This document shows positions 45,943-55,228 of a stretch of 64,000 bases of DNA, one piece after another (position 1 is the stretch's first letter; each line of letters begins with the position of its first letter). Under the pieces are notes generated by a model. It had not been told where the DNA came from, did not search any database, and saw only the letters and a list, made by a program, of their open reading frames with translations. The position numbers and the translations under genes were made by a program. The stretch spans positions 62,001 through 126,000 of the forward strand of contig NZ_VNHS01000008.1 of assembly GCF_008124765.1 (NCBI RefSeq), in the 5' to 3' direction. Source of the DNA: Paenibacillus methanolicus. Lineage in GTDB: Bacteria > Bacillota > Bacilli > Paenibacillales > Paenibacillaceae.

Positions 45943-48870
45943 TTATTTCTTCACGGTTTCCTGATTGCCCGCGTTGTCTACGCTGTAGAACTCCACGTTG
46001 ACGGAACCGCTCGCGGACGTCGGCACGAACGGAGACGTATACGTCGTCCAGGCGCCGCCGTTCACGCGGTACTTGATTTCTTTCACGCCCGAGCCGGCCG
46101 CGTTGTCGGTCGCCTTGAGCGTCCAGGCGTAACCTTTAATGTACTTCACGCCGCTCTTCGTCGCCCAGACCGGCGCGACGCTGAATTTCGTCGCCGGCGC
46201 GATCGAATCGACCTTGATCGTGACGGATTTCTCCTGCTCGACGTTGCCCGCGTTGTCGCGGCTGTAATACATTACCGTGTAGGAAGCGGCACCGGACAGC
46301 TGGAATGGCGCCGAATACTCGGCTTCGCTGCCGCCGTTGATCCGGTAGAACGTCTTCGCCACGCCAGACCCTTCGGCGTTATCCGACGCCGTCAAGGAGA
46401 TGGAGATATTACCCGCCTTGTACCAAGCCGCGACTGCCGCGCCGTTCGCCAACAGCTCCGTAACCGGCGCCGTCGCATCCGATGGCTCCGCAGGCGCTTG
46501 GTACGTGACGGACTGGCTTGCCGCGGACACTTCCGTGATCGCCTCGCCATCCTTGCGAATCGCCAGGAGATGGAATTTGTACGTTTGCTCCGGCGTCAAG
46601 CCCGTCAAGGCGTAACTCGCATCCGTCGTGTAGCCGACATAGACGTCGTCGCGGAAGATTTCATAGCCCGCTGCGCCGACCGAAGGCTCCCACGTCATTG
46701 CCGCGCCTGCAATGCTCACGTTGGTCGGCGGCAGCAGCTCGCCTGCATTCAGGTTGCCGCCATACGGCAGATCCTTCGCCAGCTGCGTCGACAGCGTGTT
46801 ATTCATGTCGCTGCTGCTGTCCCAGCTCATGACGCCCGCCAGGTTCAACGTTTTCACGAGCGAGGTCGTGTACATCATCGTCGTCTTGTCGTTATAGCCG
46901 ATCCACAGCTTCGTTTCCGGATTGTAGACATAGGCTACTTTCGACTTCTCGTTCCAGTAACGCGTGTAGCCGTTCTTATCCACATAGTTGTTCTCGATGT
47001 CATAGAAATCGTAGAGGCCGGATTCCCACGTGCCTTCGCCCATGCCTTCGCAGGTTTGGTATTGGCCTTGCGGCGGACATCCTGCCCAGCCTTTGCCGTA
47101 GAACGGAACGCCCAGCACCAATTTGTACGCCGGCAGACCGCTGTTCAGATGGCCGAGGGCGCCGCCTCTGACCGTGCTGCGCGGACGTTTGTACGGATGC
47201 TCGTCGTCGTAATAAACCGGCGAGTTATGATGTGCCAGCTTCTCCCAGCTGCCGCTGAAGTCATAGGTCATGATGTTGACGAAATCGAGGTATTGCGTCG
47301 AGTTGGCAAAATCCGCGTTGACCGTGAAGCTGTCCGATTGCGAGGAAGCAATCGTCAACAGATAATATTTGCCGTCTTCGGATCCCGCGGCATCGAGCGC
47401 CTCGCGCACCGTTTTCATCAGCAGCGTGAAATTCTGCGGATCGTCCGGGGAATGCACGTTGCCGTCCGCCCCGCCCGACACCGGATATTCCCAGTCGATG
47501 TCCAAGCCGTCGAAATCGTACATGCGTACGACCTTCACGGCCGTATTCGCGAAGTTGCGGCGCGTCTCTTCCGTGGCGGCCATCAGCGAGAAATTCTTCG
47601 ACCACGACCAGCCGCCGACGGTGGCGATCATGTTCAGCTGCGGATTCGCCGCTTTCACCGCTTCGAATTCGCTGAAGTTGGCCAGATCGAAGGACGGATC
47701 GCCGAGCACGATGCCGCCGTCGAAGACATAATCCTTCTGCAGCGGAAGATCGGCGTTCTGGCATTGATCGCCCGACGTATCTTTGCCCGCCCAGCAGAAA
47801 TCAAGGAAGGCATAGTTGATGTGCGTGTAATTAGCTGCGGCTAAGTCAGCCGGCACGTAATTCCGAGCCGTCTCGCTTCTCGCCCAGGACGTGTAATACG
47901 TCACCAAATTATAGTCGCTTCCCGGTACCGCGCGAATCGGCGCGCTCGCCTCCGACGTCCACGATTCGTTCTTCGCCACGACGGCGAAGTTGTACGCCTG
48001 CCCATCGGTAAGCCCCGTCGCGGCGAAGCGATTGGACGCGCTAGTGCCGATCGGCGCGCCGTCTTGGTAAATCTCGTACGACGTTGCGCCTTGCACCGGC
48101 CCCCAGCCCAGCGAGACGGAGGTTTGGTTGGCGGAGACGATCTTCAGCCCCTGCGGCGCGGCGAGCTGTCCCACCGTGAACGTCACGCGGTTGCTCATCG
48201 CCGAGACCAGACGCTTCGAGTCCTGCGCGCGAATACGGAAGTTCACCGAATCGCCGTCTTGGAGCCCCAGATCCTGCAGATTGATCGTCGTCGACGTCGT
48301 CGCGCCGCCTTCGATCCAGCGGAACCACGACTCGCCGCGATAAATCTCGTAGCCGACCGCGTTCGGGCTCGGCGTCCAGCTCAGCTGCACGTCGCTGCCG
48401 ACCACGCTGCTTACACGCAAATATTGCGGCGGCGTCAACGGCGCCGGCGGAAGCTCGGTAGGATCGGCCTTCGGCGTCGTAATCGTGACGATGTTGCTCG
48501 GCTTGCTCTGTTTGCCGGCTTCCGGCACCTGCGTGACATAGAAGGAGTACGTCTTCTCCTCGTCGAGGCCGACGATCAGCTTCGGCGAGAAGCCGGACCA
48601 GGCTTTCCAGCCCCAGCCGCCGGATTCGCCGACTTTCATATAAACTTGATAGCCTAAGTTCGAATCGTTGCCCGGAACGGGGTCCCAATTCAGCACGACG
48701 GAATCGGCCTTCACATCCGTTGCATTAAGATTTTGCGGGATCAGATAATCGGATGGTTCAGCGGCGGAAGCAAGGGAGGCGCCAAATAAACTGAAAACGA
48801 TTGCAAAACATAATGCATAAACCATAGCGCCTTTGGACTTTCGAACATTGCGCGTATACAATAGTGTCAC
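45943..48870 (-). CDS. Large secreted GH18 chitinase with FnIII and Ig-like domains
   Basis: This 975-residue secreted enzyme has a signal peptide (about 16-37, ...GASLASAAEP) and three fibronectin type III domains (about 40-135, 142-232, 236-315). The GH18 domain follows (about 318-690) with catalytic D454-G-L-D-I-D-W-E461. Then come another FnIII (about 700-785) and two Ig-like modules ending in the repeated SxDNAGNxE motif (about 800-975). Compared with chitinase 1 it carries DGLDIDWEYP and cysteine-rich inserts, typical of the ChiA/ChiD processive group. The start is GTG with a GAGG; ATG 48825 is a plausible alternative. A cre-like site lies in its first codons. Confidence 0.95.
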   Translation of the reverse strand: MTLLYTRNVRKSKGAMVYALCFAIVFSLFGASLASAAEPSDYLIPQNLNATDVKADSVVLNWDPVPGNDSNLGYQVYMKVGESGGWGWKAWSGFSPKLIVGLDEEKTYSFYVTQVPEAGKQSKPSNIVTITTPKADPTELPPAPLTPPQYLRVSSVVGSDVQLSWTPSPNAVGYEIYRGESWFRWIEGGATTSTTINLQDLGLQDGDSVNFRIRAQDSKRLVSAMSNRVTFTVGQLAAPQGLKIVSANQTSVSLGWGPVQGATSYEIYQDGAPIGTSASNRFAATGLTDGQAYNFAVVAKNESWTSEASAPIRAVPGSDYNLVTYYTSWARSETARNYVPADLAAANYTHINYAFLDFCWAGKDTSGDQCQNADLPLQKDYVFDGGIVLGDPSFDLANFSEFEAVKAANPQLNMIATVGGWSWSKNFSLMAATEETRRNFANTAVKVVRMYDFDGLDIDWEYPVSGGADGNVHSPDDPQNFTLLMKTVREALDAAGSEDGKYYLLTIASSQSDSFTVNADFANSTQYLDFVNIMTYDFSGSWEKLAHHNSPVYYDDEHPYKRPRSTVRGGALGHLNSGLPAYKLVLGVPFYGKGWAGCPPQGQYQTCEGMGEGTWESGLYDFYDIENNYVDKNGYTRYWNEKSKVAYVYNPETKLWIGYNDKTTMMYTTSLVKTLNLAGVMSWDSSSDMNNTLSTQLAKDLPYGGNLNAGELLPPTNVSIAGAAMTWEPSVGAAGYEIFRDDVYVGYTTDASYALTGLTPEQTYKFHLLAIRKDGEAITEVSAASQSVTYQAPAEPSDATAPVTELLANGAAVAAWYKAGNISISLTASDNAEGSGVAKTFYRINGGSEAEYSAPFQLSGAASYTVMYYSRDNAGNVEQEKSVTIKVDSIAPATKFSVAPVWATKSGVKYIKGYAWTLKATDNAAGSGVKEIKYRVNGGAWTTYTSPFVPTSASGSVNVEFYSVDNAGNQETVKK
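48792..48805. promoter_or_regulatory. cre-like site inside the 5' end of chitinase 2
   Basis: TGAAAACGATTGCA matches the CcpA consensus TGWAANCGNTNWCA at all but one position. It overlaps the signal-peptide codons, where a bound CcpA could block elongation. Confidence 0.55.
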
Positions 48871-49254
48871 CTCGGCTATTTCGTTTTTAGTGAATGAAGT
48901 TACTTGGCTTTCATTCGTACCTTTTGCCTAGTTGCTTGATGCGCCTCCTTCCGCCCTTGATGCTGAGCCTACATTCCCTTCGAATGACCCATCTTTCGTT
49001 TGCGTTAAGGAATTGTATACCTTCTTTCATAATGATACAGTTCGTATCTACGTGTGAAGGGATACATTTCTCTTGAACCAGGGATACTATTATGCAAATT
49101 GCTAGAAATGTTAATTTGTGCGATTTATTCGACTTCATTCGACAGAGCACAACGAATGGCTATAGCACGCAAAAAAAGCCCGGATGGCTGCTTCATCCGC
49201 GCTTTACTTGCATCGTACACGATATTCGTAAATCTTCTATCCGATCGACAACTC
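48871..49254. other. AT-rich promoter region of chitinase 2
   Basis: No gene is supported here. The stretch holds the terminator of the pseudouridine synthase gene at its right end. A cluster of GATAC/GTATC words (49034, 49044, 49059, 49081) lies upstream of the chitinase and may be an operator. TATACA, read leftward near 49015, could be a -10 box, but no clear -35 is present. Confidence 0.45.
49171..49205 (-). terminator. Terminator of the RluA-type gene
   Basis: The stem AAAGC-C-CGGATG/CATCCG-C-GCTTT has a single mismatch and is followed on the minus strand by TTTTTTT. It lies about 50 bases after the stop. Confidence 0.85.
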
Positions 49255-50361
49255 CTAGTTACCTTCGCGAGCTCCGCCATCTCCCGTCCGAAACGGCTGC
49301 AGGAACGACTTCGGGATTTCCGTTTCAAAACGCATCTGCTCGCCCGATACCGGATGGTTGAACGCCAACACGCGCGCGTGGAGGCCGAGACGGTTCAGCA
49401 GCTTCAATCTCGCGCCGTACTTCTTGTCGCCGACGATCGGATGCCCGATATCCTCCATATGGACGCGGATCTGATTTTTTCGGCCGGTCTCCAGGCGCAC
49501 TTCCAGCAGGCTGACCGTCTGGTTCGTCTCCAGCGTCTTGTAATGCGTCACGGCATGCTGACCGTCATTCGGATAGGGACTCGAATACATTTTGAGCGTT
49601 TTGCTCTCCTTCAACCAGGAGGAAACCGTGCCTTCGGACTTCTTCACCCAACCTTCGACCAGGGCGATGTACGAACGCTCCGTCACCGCATGCTGCCAGT
49701 CATTCTGCAGCTGCTGTTGAACGGCTTCGCGCTTGGCGAACATCATCAATCCGGACGTATCCCGGTCCAGCCGATGCACGACGAATATCCGGCTCGCGGG
49801 ATCGGCGGCACGGACATGCGCCGTCAATTGCCGATAGGCCGTCAGCTCGTTCTCTTTGTCGGATGCGATCGACAGCAGACCCGAATCTTTATGAATGACG
49901 ATGATATCGTCGTCTTCGTGCACGATCCTCATGCCGAAGAGCGGCGCGCGCTCGACAATCAGCCCGTGGCTGACCGTAACCGTGACGCCGGGCTTAAGCG
50001 GATAATTGTATAGCTTAACGACTTCGCCGTTCACGGCAATTTGACCGCGGGCTAACATCGATTTAATGGCGTTTCTGCCTTTGTCCTTGAGATGGATCAG
50101 CAGAAATGCAAGCAGCTCCATCGGCTCGCCGACAGGGTACAGGCGTTCTTGCTTGCGCTTCTTCTCCGGTCTGGCGGGCGCCACCGTCTCGCCGCGCCGA
50201 CCGGTTCGACGCTCGTTCGCCCGTGGCCCCGCTTGTCCTCGGCTGCCTTTGTGCTCCGTCCGCGGATGTGCTCCCCGAGCGGAAGATTGCGGCGCGCGCT
50301 TGTCCCCTCCCGCCTCTCCGTCATGCCGTCTGCGGCGGTCTCTGTCTCGATCTTGCGCCAT
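49255..50361 (-). CDS. RluA-family pseudouridine synthase
   Basis: This 368-residue RNA-modifying enzyme has an S4-like RNA-binding domain (about 80-135, KSMLARGQIAVNGEVV) and a catalytic core with the aspartate motif HRLDRDTSG; the downstream GRKNQIRVHMEDIGHPIVGDKKYG segment is also typical. It converts uridines in rRNA or tRNA to pseudouridine. The first about 70 residues are extremely basic and low-complexity (Arg/Gly/Pro/Ala), an unusual extension that may bind RNA; a shorter start is not obvious. The RNA target is unknown. Confidence 0.93.
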   Translation of the reverse strand: MAQDRDRDRRRRHDGEAGGDKRAPQSSARGAHPRTEHKGSRGQAGPRANERRTGRRGETVAPARPEKKRKQERLYPVGEPMELLAFLLIHLKDKGRNAIKSMLARGQIAVNGEVVKLYNYPLKPGVTVTVSHGLIVERAPLFGMRIVHEDDDIIVIHKDSGLLSIASDKENELTAYRQLTAHVRAADPASRIFVVHRLDRDTSGLMMFAKREAVQQQLQNDWQHAVTERSYIALVEGWVKKSEGTVSSWLKESKTLKMYSSPYPNDGQHAVTHYKTLETNQTVSLLEVRLETGRKNQIRVHMEDIGHPIVGDKKYGARLKLLNRLGLHARVLAFNHPVSGEQMRFETEIPKSFLQPFRTGDGGAREGN

Positions 50362-50498
50362 GCTCGCGTTCGCTCCGTTTCCTCATTCAGATTCATCCAC
50401 TATACCATAAGCGAATGGTTCTAAAAAGTCGCGCATGACGGATTCGCGCATGCAGCGCCTTGAAAGCCTGAAGGCGCATTGTGCCGCGAACGATATCG

Positions 50499-51011
50499 CT
50501 AATTGGCGCCGGAGCCGGATGAGCTGCTCTCGCCGAGATTAGACGGGGTGGCGCTGGCTACAGAAGATTCCTCGCCGCCTGATGGATCGGATCGTGCCTG
50601 ATGCGCATTCTCGCCGTCTGACGGCAGGGTGCTGGTCGACTCCCCTCTCTTGCCGTATTCTCCCGAAGCGTCCGTATTCTCACCCGAACCGCCGCTAGCC
50701 GACTGTTTCGAATCCGACTCCTCTGCCAGCCTCTCGTTCTGCCCCGATTCTTTCGGCTTGTCCGTACCGCCGTCCGCCGTCGGTTCCGGATTGGACGACT
50801 GCTTGCCGCCTCCAGACTTTTGATTCGGTCTTTGTCCCCCCGCATTCACGCTTTGATCCTTGCTTGGCGCGTTCGCTTCCACCCAGGGCGGGTCGCCGTA
50901 TTGATGGAGCCGTTGGTTAACGAAGTAGACGATATACGGGATGAAAGCCGACAGAAAGGCGCAGAAGAACGTCGTTCCGGACGGCATATTCCCGACGATT
51001 TGCTCCCACAT
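50499..51011 (-). CDS. Single-helix membrane protein with acidic disordered tail, fourth member of ger operon 2
   Basis: This 170-residue protein starts five bases after the gerC stop. Residues 12-32 form one hydrophobic helix (TTFFCAFLSAFIPYIVYFV). The remaining 130 residues are low-complexity and rich in Ser, Gly, Glu, Asp and Asn, without cysteines or motifs, so probably disordered. Its place in the operon matches that of the small D subunit in ger operon 1, although the two are unrelated in sequence. I infer a receptor-associated or spore-membrane role. Confidence 0.8.
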   Translation of the reverse strand: MWEQIVGNMPSGTTFFCAFLSAFIPYIVYFVNQRLHQYGDPPWVEANAPSKDQSVNAGGQRPNQKSGGGKQSSNPEPTADGGTDKPKESGQNERLAEESDSKQSASGGSGENTDASGEYGKRGESTSTLPSDGENAHQARSDPSGGEESSVASATPSNLGESSSSGSGAN

Positions 51012-51016
51012 GGCCT

Positions 51017-52213
51017 TCAGCGCCTTTCGCTCTGGTTGATATTCCCCAATCGGCGAATATTGACTTCCGCCTTGACCTCGATAGTCGCATCCGCGAACAG
51101 TTGTCTGCCATCTTCCCAGTTCTCGCTAAGCTCTTCCCAGGACATCAGCTTGTTCTGATAGAGATGCATCCCTAATCCGATCGCGTCCTTTTTGTATTTC
51201 TTTTGCAACGTGCGGATCGTCTTCTCGCTTAATTGGACGATTTCCTTCGCGAACAAATCTTCCATTTTTCGGATCGACGATAATTTGGCGACATCAAGTT
51301 TGCGTATCGACTTCCCGATCGTGCCTTCAGCCTCGATCTCCACCGTAAATTTAAAGTTGTCGCCTTCACGCCTAGCCTTGATGTTGCGCGTCGCCCGTTC
51401 GATGTCGAAATCGATGATGTCATCGTCCATGCTCGTCTCGACGACACCGCCTTTGACATCCCCTTTAAGAAAGTTCAACCCTCCCGTTTCGCTCCCGCTA
51501 AGAAAGGCGACGAACCTATGGTGGCTGTCGAATAATGCTGCGCCAGTCAGCGAAATACCGTCTTCGTAGGCGCTGATTTTCTGAATCGTAAAGCTGACGT
51601 TCTTCAAAATTTGCTCGTGCACGTATCCGATTCGGGATTCCGGGCGCATATAGCAGGTTTTTTTATAATTGTTAATCGCAGAATCAATGTAGGCCGCGGG
51701 ATAAGATTCGTTCATCGACTTCACCGACAGCAGACGTTTCGCATCGCCATCCGCGATCAGAACATTGATGTCCCGGCGCATTTCGTTGTTGCGGAGGAAA
51801 AAATCCAAAATGTCGGCGAAATCCAACCTCCCATCCTTGACGGCTTCGTTCGAAAGCAGAATAACCTGCAAATGCTCGAAATAGGGCGTACGGCTCGTCT
51901 TCGCCGCCATTCTGGCGGAAAGCGCCATAATCGAACGTTCGGTGACGCTCATGTTGAAAAAAGCCGCTCCGGGCGAACCTCCTTCTTTGCCGCCGCTGCG
52001 TAATCCGGAAGGAACCAGCATTTGATAGGTGCCGACGATTTCGGGCGCCTTGCCTTGCTTCTGCGACGTCTCTTCTCTCTGCGGCTCCTTGTCGATGGCG
52101 ACGCCTGCCACGAAGCCGCGTTGATCGATCTCTACGCGATCCCAGCACGCGCTAAGCAAGACGGCATGGAGAAGGAAGAGCAGAACGGTTGCCCGTTTTC
52201 TCCACGATGTCAT
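51017..52213 (-). CDS. Spore germinant receptor C lipoprotein (Ger(x)C family), operon 2
   Basis: This 398-residue lipoprotein has the lipobox LLSA-C23 followed by WDRVEIDQRGF. The ATG overlaps the gerB stop (ATGA) and follows GAAGGGGATG, so translation is coupled to gerB. A longer frame from 52252 would run back into gerB without a binding site. It is exposed on the outer face of the spore inner membrane as part of the receptor complex. Confidence 0.93.
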   Translation of the reverse strand: MTSWRKRATVLLFLLHAVLLSACWDRVEIDQRGFVAGVAIDKEPQREETSQKQGKAPEIVGTYQMLVPSGLRSGGKEGGSPGAAFFNMSVTERSIMALSARMAAKTSRTPYFEHLQVILLSNEAVKDGRLDFADILDFFLRNNEMRRDINVLIADGDAKRLLSVKSMNESYPAAYIDSAINNYKKTCYMRPESRIGYVHEQILKNVSFTIQKISAYEDGISLTGAALFDSHHRFVAFLSGSETGGLNFLKGDVKGGVVETSMDDDIIDFDIERATRNIKARREGDNFKFTVEIEAEGTIGKSIRKLDVAKLSSIRKMEDLFAKEIVQLSEKTIRTLQKKYKKDAIGLGMHLYQNKLMSWEELSENWEDGRQLFADATIEVKAEVNIRRLGNINQSERR

Positions 52214-53307
52214 TTGATCATCCCCTTCACGGCAGCGACTCCATACAGACACAACGTCATTCCGATGGTGAGAAATCCCATGTAGCTTATGACTTCGCCC
52301 AGCAGCGCGAATTCGATCACGTTCTTCGGAAGCATGCAGATTAAATAAGCAACCGGGCAGATTGCGGCAACGAAATGAATCCGTTTTCCCTTCCTAACGA
52401 TCGAATGCGCGAGATGAACGGCAATATCGAGCGCCATAGACGCCGTATTGAAGATCGTCATGATCCAGATGGTGAAAAAAATCGACTCCGTCCGTTCGAA
52501 AAATTCTCCCGGAATTTTCACTTCCTTCGCGAGTTCAATCGCCGGATAGCCGATTTCCTGTAATGCCCAAGGCGTAAACGTGCCGATGCAGATCAAATAG
52601 ATGAGCACGTACAACACGACGGGGATAACGACGCCAACCGCGGCTGCCAAAGGCGCTTCCTTCGGTCGTTTCATCATCGCGGTATAGAACAAAATCACCT
52701 CGAAGCCTAGCATCGAAAACACGGAATCCTTCGCCCCGACCATCAGCCGCTTGACGTCGGTTACGAAGAACGGCTTAAGGTCCGCCCAATTCACGATGCT
52801 GTTGCTGAAGAAAAGAAGCAGGAACGTGACGACCAGCACGATCGGAAAAAACATCGTATTGAGGCGCAAGAGTCCGATTCGAGTACCCGAAGCCGCATAG
52901 CCCACGATAAGAAGGAACATCAACCCGATGTATTCGGCCGGCGTGCGATCGAAGAGGTACGTCTTGGAAATGTTGGCGATTGCCCGGATTTCATACGCGA
53001 GAAACAGCATGAAATAAACGCACATGATCCCGGTTATGACAATCGCGACTGGCTTCGTAACGAGCGATCGGACATATTCGAAGAAGGTCCCGCCCGCATA
53101 TAAGCCCGCGAATTTGCCTAAAAGCACGGCGATGGTCACGGCAAACGCTCCCGCCATCAAGATCGAAATCCACCCGTCGGAGGATGACGTCGTTCCCGCC
53201 AAAACCCTTGGAAGCGTCAAGATGCCGACGCCGATAATCATCGAGGAAACCGTGATCGTTAGTTCCTTCGCTTCAATCTTGTTGTCATCGTACTCCCAGT
53301 GATTCAT
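52210..53307 (-). CDS. Spore germinant receptor B subunit (GerAB family), operon 2
   Basis: This 365-residue membrane protein has about ten helices and the family opening KIEAKELTITVSSMIIGVGILTLPR. It is the APC-like, ligand-recognising subunit. It begins ten bases after the gerA stop and overlaps gerC by four bases. It is clearly different in sequence from the operon 1 B subunit, so the two receptors probably sense different germinants. Confidence 0.94.
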   Translation of the reverse strand: MNHWEYDDNKIEAKELTITVSSMIIGVGILTLPRVLAGTTSSSDGWISILMAGAFAVTIAVLLGKFAGLYAGGTFFEYVRSLVTKPVAIVITGIMCVYFMLFLAYEIRAIANISKTYLFDRTPAEYIGLMFLLIVGYAASGTRIGLLRLNTMFFPIVLVVTFLLLFFSNSIVNWADLKPFFVTDVKRLMVGAKDSVFSMLGFEVILFYTAMMKRPKEAPLAAAVGVVIPVVLYVLIYLICIGTFTPWALQEIGYPAIELAKEVKIPGEFFERTESIFFTIWIMTIFNTASMALDIAVHLAHSIVRKGKRIHFVAAICPVAYLICMLPKNVIEFALLGEVISYMGFLTIGMTLCLYGVAAVKGMIK

Positions 53308-53317
53308 CGGACCACCA

Positions 53318-54868
53318 CTATTTCTTATTCAATCGTTTCTTGTCCTGAGGTTGCAGCATGCGCGGACGATTCTTCAAAAAACTGACTGGCGCGCGCAGAA
53401 TCACATCTTTCCAATCATCCAGATAAAGTGGCGCAAACGGCGTCGAATACGGAATGCCGAAGCTCTTCAAATTGACAAAGTGGATGTTGATCATGATATA
53501 GCCAAGAATGATCCCGTACAGACCGAACACGGAAGCGGCCAGCATCATCGTGAACCGAAGAATGCGAAGCGCGATCGCAAACGAATAAGAAGGGAACGAG
53601 AACGATGCGATGGCGGTTACCGCGACGACGATGACCATGATCGGGCTGACAATGCCGGCCGCGACGGCGGCTTCCCCGATAACGAGACCGCCTACGATGC
53701 CGATCGTTTGGCCAATCGGTTTCGGCAGCCGAATTCCCGCTTCTCGCAGCAATTCGAGTGTCGTCTCCATGATGAACGCTTCGATCACGGCCGGGAAAGG
53801 AACACCTTCTCGCGCGCCGGCGATGGAGAAAGCCAGTTTGGACGGAATCAGACCATGATGGAATTCCAACAACGCGATATACAGCGCGGGCAGGAAGGAC
53901 GCGATTGCCGCAGCTAATAATCGTAAAATCCGGGTTAACGTCGCGAGCAGCCAATTCTGATAAAAGTCTTCCGGCGACTGTAAATTCGACGAGAACGTAA
54001 TCGGCAGCACGAGCGCGAAGGGATCGCCGTCCACCATAACGGACAGCCGACCCTGCAGGAGGGCGCCGGTCACCTTGTCCGGCCGCTCCGTATTGGCTAT
54101 GAGCGGGAACGGGCTCATAAAGCTATCGGACAGCCATTGCTCGATCGTGCCCGAGCCTTCGATATCGTCGATATCGAGGCTCTCTATCCGGCGGATCGCT
54201 TCATGGACGATCCCTCGGTTCGCCACGCCTTCTACGTATATCAGAACGATCGTTTTTTTGGCCCTTCTACCGACTTTGAACGTCATTATGCGCAATTCCG
54301 GATTGCGGATCCGTCGCCGAATAAGCGAAATGTTCGTGCGCAAGTCCTCGACGAATCCTTCGCGGGAACCTCGAATGATCGACTCCGTTAACGGCTCTTC
54401 GATCCCGCGGCTCTTCCATCCGGCGCTGCCGATTGCGATTGCCTGCCTGCTGCCGCTCAGGAAGAGCACCGTATCGCCGCCAAGTATCGTATTTAAAACC
54501 TCTTCCTGCGTCTCCAAAATCTCGACGTCGACGGATGTGAGCACTTCCTCGACTACCAACTGAACCGCTTGGTGATAGAGATCGTTCTTGGCGTTCTCGT
54601 AGTGTTGAAGCAACGGCTTCATTACTTGGCTCTGAACCAGGTCCTTGTCTACGAGGCTATCAATGAACATAAGCGCGACAGGAAGATGCTGGGCGCCGAT
54701 CGTAAAGTGACGGACGATCAAGTCGTCCGGGGATCCCGTAATCGCCAGCATGCAATCCAGATTGGATTTCATATCCGTTCGCAGCGGCAGCGGTTCGCTG
54801 TTGGGCTCTCGTCCTGCCGCGCGCTGAATCCGGCTTCTGGCGCCTGCCTGTTTCATCCGGTTCAACAT
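53318..54868 (-). CDS. Spore germinant receptor A subunit (GerAA family), operon 2
   Basis: This 516-residue protein has the conserved soluble half (GSREGFVEDLRTNISLIRRRI; LIANTERPDKVTGALLQGRLSVMVDG) and a membrane half (EGVPFPAVIEAFIMETTLELLREAGIRLPKPIGQTIGIVGGLVIGEAAV). The ATG at 54868 follows AAGGAAGG; the frame extends 16 codons further up without a better site. It is the first gene of operon 2, in the standard A-B-C order. Confidence 0.94.
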   Translation of the reverse strand: MLNRMKQAGARSRIQRAAGREPNSEPLPLRTDMKSNLDCMLAITGSPDDLIVRHFTIGAQHLPVALMFIDSLVDKDLVQSQVMKPLLQHYENAKNDLYHQAVQLVVEEVLTSVDVEILETQEEVLNTILGGDTVLFLSGSRQAIAIGSAGWKSRGIEEPLTESIIRGSREGFVEDLRTNISLIRRRIRNPELRIMTFKVGRRAKKTIVLIYVEGVANRGIVHEAIRRIESLDIDDIEGSGTIEQWLSDSFMSPFPLIANTERPDKVTGALLQGRLSVMVDGDPFALVLPITFSSNLQSPEDFYQNWLLATLTRILRLLAAAIASFLPALYIALLEFHHGLIPSKLAFSIAGAREGVPFPAVIEAFIMETTLELLREAGIRLPKPIGQTIGIVGGLVIGEAAVAAGIVSPIMVIVVAVTAIASFSFPSYSFAIALRILRFTMMLAASVFGLYGIILGYIMINIHFVNLKSFGIPYSTPFAPLYLDDWKDVILRAPVSFLKNRPRMLQPQDKKRLNKK

Positions 54869-55228
54869 GGCGTAGTCCTTCCTTTTGTTCCATGGGCTTC
54901 CTCTTACTATTCGCAAACACGCCCCTCATTATTCCAACCGTATCAGCCTACGGATGCATCATGGTCCTGACGCCTACCGTTCAGTCAATAAATGGACAGC
55001 CAGACTCAGGCGCCTCCCCTTTTCGCCATTCCTTCCCATCGTTTTACACCATTAACGTAGGCCTTATGACGGCCACGAAATGAAAACGCTTTCGTTCGAC
55101 GCCAGTCCGCTCCATCCGCCTGTTCTCGGCTTTGTTGGAAGCAGGCGCCCTAGACTATATACAAACCTTCACCGTTTCCTAATAATTAGTTTGGATTACA
55201 AATTTTCTGTATGAAAAGGAGAATTGCG
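54869..55228. other. Divergent promoter region between ger operon 2 and the GH19 chitinase
   Basis: About 360 bases without a gene. It contains a strong cre site (55080-55094) closer to the chitinase. No convincing forespore sigma-G promoter was found for the ger operon by eye. Confidence 0.5.
55080..55094. promoter_or_regulatory. cre site upstream of the GH19 chitinase
   Basis: ATGAAAACGCTTTCG matches the CcpA consensus WTGAAARCGYTTTCW except for the last base. It lies about 135 bases upstream of the chitinase start and suggests carbon catabolite repression. Confidence 0.75.

Noticed and set aside
45169..47844. 891-codon open frame on the plus strand opposite chitinase 2
   Set aside because: It is antisense to a clear GH18 chitinase and has no ribosome site and no recognisable domain; long antisense frames are common in high-GC genes.
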